A stretch of 64,000 bases of DNA. Source: Litorimonas sp051251645. Its GTDB lineage: Bacteria; Pseudomonadota; Alphaproteobacteria; Caulobacterales; Maricaulaceae. The notes beneath the pieces are model-generated. The model saw nothing but the letters and a program-made list of their open reading frames with translations, ran no database searches and had not been told where the DNA came from. The DNA lies in NCBI GenBank assembly GCA_051251645.1, contig JBPOEY010000001.1, positions 1,470,634-1,534,633 on the forward strand, written 5' to 3'. Position 1 is the stretch's first letter; each line of letters begins with the position of its first letter. The position numbers and the translations under genes were made by a program. This document shows positions 60,928-64,000 of this stretch, one piece after another.

Positions 60928-61443
60928 TTACGCTGCTGCCTTTTCCTCGATTGTCGCGATCGCGCCTGACAGGCTCCGACCGGGTGACATGAGGGCGGAA
61001 GTGATGTTCGTAGCTTGGCTCAGCAGACGCTGTGCGGCCATCGAAATCAACTCCTCGCGGGACGGCAGTTTGGACAAAGCATCGATTCCCGAAGGATCGA
61101 AGATTTCTTCACCCATGAACCCGCCGATGATCTTGAAAGCTTTCGAGTCTTTAGCAAACGCGACAGCCACTTTCGGAGCGCTGATCATGTCGTCAGCCCA
61201 GGCAATTGCCACAGGACCTTTGAACATTGTACCGGCGCCTTCAAAAGGCTGGTCTTTCATGGCGATCGTCGCCAGGCGGTTCTTTACAACGCGGATCGTT
61301 GCGCCTTGCTCTCTGAGCTTAGCACGCAGGTCCGTCATTTCCGCAACAGTCATGCCTGAAAATTCAGCCATAACCACGGATCCGGCGTCCGCGAAGATGC
61401 TTTTCAGCTCTTCGACAGCTGCCGCTTTTTGAGTGCGATCCAT
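60928..61443 (-). CDS. rplJ: Ribosomal protein uL10
   Basis: uL10 anchors the L12 dimers on the ribosome and represses its own mRNA. The 171-aa protein begins MDRTQKAAAVEELKSIFADAG, the family signature, with the RNA-binding KNRLA segment and the C-terminal helix that binds L12. ATG 61443 has GGAG upstream. It is preceded by a 249-bp leader that probably holds the L10 operator. Confidence 0.97.
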   Translation of the reverse strand: MDRTQKAAAVEELKSIFADAGSVVMAEFSGMTVAEMTDLRAKLREQGATIRVVKNRLATIAMKDQPFEGAGTMFKGPVAIAWADDMISAPKVAVAFAKDSKAFKIIGGFMGEEIFDPSGIDALSKLPSREELISMAAQRLLSQATNITSALMSPGRSLSGAIATIEEKAAA

Positions 61444-61660
61444 TTGCGGTCTCCGTTGTTGCGAGGCTCGGCATCATTGCCGAACCCCTCTGGGGTGCCC
61501 ATTGCAACATCACTCAGGGAGCGATGAAGCAATGCGCGCTTCTCTGTCCCAAAGCTCGAACCCACTCGGCGCGGGGAAACCCCGCTTAGAATAGTTTGTC
61601 GCTCTGTCTGCGCTGGAATTATAGACCCATAGGGGCCCACCGGCGGTCTCGGACAGTCTA
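61444..61660 (-). promoter_or_regulatory. Putative L10-binding leader of rplJ-rplL
   Basis: The 5'-UTR is long, as in other proteobacteria where L10 binds its own leader. On the reverse strand it contains ACCGCCGGTGGGC, resembling the L10 kink-turn target, and the hairpin GCGGGG-TTT-CCCCGC. It also has a TATAAT-like element near 61620, so an internal promoter is possible. I could not test the L10-leader consensus. Confidence 0.5.
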
Positions 61661-61684
61661 TTTGGCGAGGAGAACCTCGCCAAA
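61661..61684 (-). terminator. Terminator/attenuator after rplA
   Basis: TTTGGCGAGG-AGAA-CCTCGCCAAA is a perfect 10-bp stem just after the rplA stop codon. The 3' T-run on the reverse strand is short (TTTGG then AATAG). It may be a partial terminator that reduces transcription into rplJ or a processing site. Confidence 0.65.
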
Positions 61685-61692
61685 ATTCTTAA

Positions 61693-62385
61693 TTAGCCAA
61701 TATCGGCCGCATTGATCTTAACGCCCGGGCCCATGGTTGAGCTCAGTGTGATACGCTTAATAAACGTGCCTTTTGCACCGGATGGACGCTCGCGTTGGAT
61801 TTTCGACAGAAGAAAATTGACATTTTCTTCCAGCTTATCCGCATCAAAGCTGGCTTTACCAACGCCGGCATGGACGATCCCAGTTTTCTCGGCGCGATAC
61901 TCGACTGCGCCGCCTTTGGAATCGCGAACCGCTTTGGCAACGTCCGGCGTGACAGTCCCGACTTTCGGATTTGGCATCATGCCTTTCGGGCCGAGGACTT
62001 TACCCAGACGACCGACAAGCGGCATCATATCTGGCGTGGCAATAACGCGATCAAACGGCATGTCGCCATTTTGAATCTGTTCGGCCAAGTCTTCTGCACC
62101 TACAATGTCAGCCCCAGCTTCGCGGGCTTCATCAGCCTTCGCGTCGCGAGCGAACACAGCGACGCGCACAGTGCGGCCTGTGCCATTTGGCAAGTTAGCC
62201 ACACCACGAACCATTTGGTCAGCGTGACGGGGATCAACACCGAGGTTCAACGCGACTTCAATCGTCTCGTCGAATTTCGCCTTGGCATTCCCTTTAACCA
62301 ACTCGACAGCCTCTTTGATGGTGTAGGCAGTTTCGCGGTCGAAGGTGGACATCGCCGCCTTCATACGTTTGCTTGATTTTGTCAT
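61693..62385 (-). CDS. rplA: Ribosomal protein uL1
   Basis: uL1 forms the stalk at the ribosomal E site. The 230-aa protein has the two-domain pattern starting SSKRMKAAMSTFDRET, LNLGVDPRHADQMVRGVANLPNGTG, the GLPG-like LGKVLGPKGMMPNPKVGTVTPDV, and IKRITLSSTMGPGVKI at the end. rplK ends 3 bp upstream. Confidence 0.97.
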   Translation of the reverse strand: MTKSSKRMKAAMSTFDRETAYTIKEAVELVKGNAKAKFDETIEVALNLGVDPRHADQMVRGVANLPNGTGRTVRVAVFARDAKADEAREAGADIVGAEDLAEQIQNGDMPFDRVIATPDMMPLVGRLGKVLGPKGMMPNPKVGTVTPDVAKAVRDSKGGAVEYRAEKTGIVHAGVGKASFDADKLEENVNFLLSKIQRERPSGAKGTFIKRITLSSTMGPGVKINAADIG

Positions 62386-62388
62386 GAT

Positions 62389-62817
62389 CTACTCCGTCAC
62401 CTCGTAACCCATCGACCGGGCAGAACCCTCGATGATCTTGGTGGCTTGATCCAGATCGTTTGCGGACAGATCAACCATCTTGGCTTCTGCGATTTCGCGA
62501 CACTGAGCGCGCGTCACAGTTCCGCCGATTTCACTACCCGGAAGCTTGCCGCCGGACTTTTTGCCGGCTGCTTTTTTCAGATAATAACTGGCAGGTGCCG
62601 TTTTCGTCACGAATGAGAACGACTTATCGCCGTACACCGTGATGATTGTCGGCGTCGGAACGCCTTTTTCAAGGTCTTCGGTCTTAGCGTTAAACGCCTT
62701 GGCGAATTCCATGATGTTGACGCCGCGTTGACCCAATGCAGGGCCGAGCGGCGGAGATGGGTTCGCGGATGCCGCGGGGATTGTCAGCTTAATATAGCCG
62801 CTAATCTTCTTTGCCAT
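62389..62817 (-). CDS. rplK: Ribosomal protein uL11
   Basis: uL11 lies at the GTPase-associated centre and is the thiostrepton target region. The 142-aa protein has the PPLGPALGQRGVNIMEFAKAFNAKT segment and the C-terminal RNA-binding domain. AGGAGTG lies upstream of the ATG. It is tandem with rplA. Confidence 0.97.
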   Translation of the reverse strand: MAKKISGYIKLTIPAASANPSPPLGPALGQRGVNIMEFAKAFNAKTEDLEKGVPTPTIITVYGDKSFSFVTKTAPASYYLKKAAGKKSGGKLPGSEIGGTVTRAQCREIAEAKMVDLSANDLDQATKIIEGSARSMGYEVTE

Positions 62818-62937
62818 TTTCCACTCCTATGGCGGTTGCGCTGAGCAGGATTGCCGTCGCGCGTGTGGAGACCGTGGTGCTGGGATCGACTGGACTTAGC
62901 CGCCCCTCCCACAGTCAATATTTGCAGATCGTGAGCG

Positions 62938-63480
62938 CTAGCTCTCTTTTTCAACCTGCGCATAATCGAGTTCAACAGGCGTACCTTGCCCGAAGATATT
63001 AATAAGAACCTTGAGGCGCGCGGCCTCTTCGTCGACACTTTCGACCGAGCCAGAGAAACTCTGGAACGGACCATCGACAACTTTAATCATTTCACCAATT
63101 TCGAAACTGATCGTTGGACGAGCCGCAACAGCGCCCTCTTCCTGCGATCCGATAATGCGCGCAACTTCCTTATCCGGAACAGGGCGCGGCTTTTTAGAGG
63201 TGCTGGACGCCCCCAAAAAGCCTGTCACTTTCGGCGAATTCGCGATGAGGTGATAAACCTCATCCGTTAGATCAACTTTGACCAGAACATATCCGGGAAA
63301 GAACTTGCGTTCGCTCTCGACCTTCCGGCCACGACGCACTTCGATCACGGTTTCCGTTGGAACCAAGACTTCCTCAAACAAATGAGACAGGCCTTTTTCC
63401 TCGGCGTCGCGCTCGAGCGTTTCTTTCACGCGCTTCTCGAAGTTCGAGTAGGCCTGAACGATATACCACTGTGCAGCCAT
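62938..63480 (-). CDS. nusG: Transcription termination/antitermination protein NusG
   Basis: NusG links RNA polymerase to Rho and the ribosome. The 180-aa protein has the N-terminal NGN domain (WYIVQAYSNFEKRVKETLER) and the C-terminal KOW domain (about 120-175; VKVVDGPFQSFSGSVESVDEEAARLKVLINIFGQ). Its start overlaps the secE stop by one base (TAATG), so the two are coupled. Confidence 0.97.
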   Translation of the reverse strand: MAAQWYIVQAYSNFEKRVKETLERDAEEKGLSHLFEEVLVPTETVIEVRRGRKVESERKFFPGYVLVKVDLTDEVYHLIANSPKVTGFLGASSTSKKPRPVPDKEVARIIGSQEEGAVAARPTISFEIGEMIKVVDGPFQSFSGSVESVDEEAARLKVLINIFGQGTPVELDYAQVEKES

Positions 63481-63731
63481 TAAGAGACGCTCCCGAAATT
63501 CAAGACAAACGGCACAACAATGCCGATCAGGAAATCCACCGCAAAGAAAAAGATGCCCATAATGACAACCATGATCATCACGAGGATGGTTGTCTGGCGA
63601 GTTTCTTTCCAGCTCGGCCAGACAACCTTGCGGCCCTCTTGCTGAACTTGCGCCAAATAAGTCGCCGGTGACACCTTAGGCGGTGCTTTGGCGTCCTGCT
63701 TGGACGGAGCGGCTGTCTTGCCTTTCGCCAT
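63480..63731 (-). CDS. secE: Preprotein translocase subunit SecE
   Basis: SecE clamps the SecY channel. The 83-aa protein has a positively charged cytoplasmic N-terminus followed by an amphipathic region (YLAQVQQEGRKVVWPSWKETRQTT, the W-P-x-x-x-E-T signature) and one transmembrane helix (about 54-78). It lies 100 bp from the tRNA-Trp gene upstream and is coupled to nusG downstream. Confidence 0.96.
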   Translation of the reverse strand: MAKGKTAAPSKQDAKAPPKVSPATYLAQVQQEGRKVVWPSWKETRQTTILVMIMVVIMGIFFFAVDFLIGIVVPFVLNFGSVS

Positions 63732-63830
63732 TAGGGCGTTCCCTTATTTAAACGGCGAAACGCGAAGGCCGAATCGACCTCCGCGACACCTGGGTCCGGA
63801 CCCCTAGCGGCTCCGGATCGTGTTAGAAAG

Positions 63831-63906
63831 TGGCAGGGGCAGAAGGACTCGAACCCTCGACACTCGGATTTGGAATCCGATGCTCTACCAACTGAGCTAT
63901 ACCCCT
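63831..63906 (-). tRNA. trnW: tRNA-Trp (CCA anticodon)
   Basis: The reverse strand folds as a complete cloverleaf: acceptor AGGGGTA pairs with TGCCCCT, the D-arm is GCTCAGTTGGTAGAGC, the anticodon stem-loop TCGGA-TTCCAAA-TCCGA carries CCA (tryptophan), and the T-arm GAGGGTTCGAGTCCTTC follows. The discriminator G and the encoded CCA end the gene (76 nt). It lies between tuf and secE, the usual alphaproteobacterial position. Confidence 0.97.
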
Positions 63907-63924
63907 ACACTATTGGCCTTGGGC

Positions 63925-64000
63925 CTACTCCATGATTTTCGAAACGACGCCAGCGCCGACTGTGCGGCCGCCTTCGCGGATGGCGAAGCGGAGCTTCTCT
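63925..64000 (-). CDS. tuf: Elongation factor Tu (C-terminal end, rest outside window)
   Basis: The last 24 codons encode the domain III tail of EF-Tu, EKLRFAIREGGRTVGAGVVSK, ending IME-stop. EF-Tu brings aminoacyl-tRNA to the ribosome. The rest of the gene lies beyond the right edge. It is followed by tRNA-Trp 18 bp downstream, so the two are probably on one transcript. Confidence 0.96.
   Translation of the reverse strand, partial: EKLRFAIREGGRTVGAGVVSKIME

Noticed and set aside
63732..63830. Possible promoter between tRNA-Trp and secE
   Set aside because: Palindromic GGTCCGGACC-like sequence is present, but no -35/-10 pair stands out; not called.
1..64000. CRISPR array, prophage, integron or complete insertion sequence
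   Set aside because: No regularly spaced direct repeats, no integrase/transposase genes and no att-like duplications were seen.

Overview
The window reads as chromosomal DNA of an alphaproteobacterium. The signs are a circularly permuted two-piece tmRNA, an SspB of the alphaproteobacterial type, a split PntAA/PntAB transhydrogenase, a small aa3-oxidase subunit IV, a DUF4169 protein beside fumC, a DnaG with the S/T-substituted zinc motif of this class, and the order tuf - tRNA-Trp - secE - nusG - rplK - rplA - rplJ - rplL - rpoB - rpoC. The bifunctional acetylglutamate synthase/kinase next to an acetylcitrulline-deacetylase-like enzyme, and the NtrC-family regulator resembling TacA, point toward the Maricaulales/Hyphomonadales side (inference). 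A GH9 cellulase and an LbtU-like outer-membrane porin suit an aquatic, particle- or alga-associated life. Nothing looks like a prophage, integron, CRISPR array or complete insertion sequence.

Layout. 0-3 kb: ruvC (cut by the window edge), a lipoprotein and dnaB. 3-3.9 kb: gene-free, with a REP-type palindrome and copy A of a ~426-bp repeat. 3.9-10 kb: serC-serA, then a reverse-strand operon of an N-acetylcitrulline/ornithine deacetylase, NAGS/K and an M14 carboxypeptidase, joined by 4-nt overlaps. 10-16.4 kb: a DUF1508 protein, ssrA (tmRNA), an App1-like phosphatase, a P450, sspB, a small membrane protein, fumC, a 58-aa DUF4169 protein and a ribbon-helix-helix protein. 16.4-25.2 kb, reverse strand: ampD-like amidase, DUF1801, a transporter, djlA-like, metF with its ArsR-methyltransferase regulator, GH9 cellulase and ettA. 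25.3-25.8 kb: copy B of the repeat, inverted. 25.8-35.9 kb: TetR/DUF5367 divergent pair, nadC, transporters, LysR/azoreductase/pirin, GST and GNAT. 36-39.7 kb: pnt operon. 39.9-51.8 kb: NtrC-type regulator, porin, xthA, rpoD, dnaG, HMG-CoA lyase, SDR and a serine hydrolase. 51.9-64 kb: the rpoC-to-tuf transcription/translation cluster.

How the parts connect. The tmRNA tag (inferred AANDNYAEDFALAA) and the SspB adaptor that delivers tagged proteins to ClpXP lie 2.6 kb apart. metF is translationally coupled to a SahR-like regulator with a strong dyad in front of it. NAGS/K and the deacetylase suggest an acetylated-intermediate arginine pathway. A small, unrecognised membrane protein is inserted, with stop/start overlaps on both sides, inside the split transhydrogenase operon. 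Several divergent promoters carry clear palindromes: twin TetR-type sites at 26.2 kb and a LysR-type site at 32.3 kb.

The most unusual observations are the near-identical inverted repeat pair 22 kb apart, the extra gene inside pnt, the carboxypeptidase coupled to arginine genes, the three-hairpin rpoB-rpoC spacer, and an AT-rich promoter island with phased 12-bp repeats at 30.3-30.4 kb. All functions are read from sequence motifs; no database search was run.
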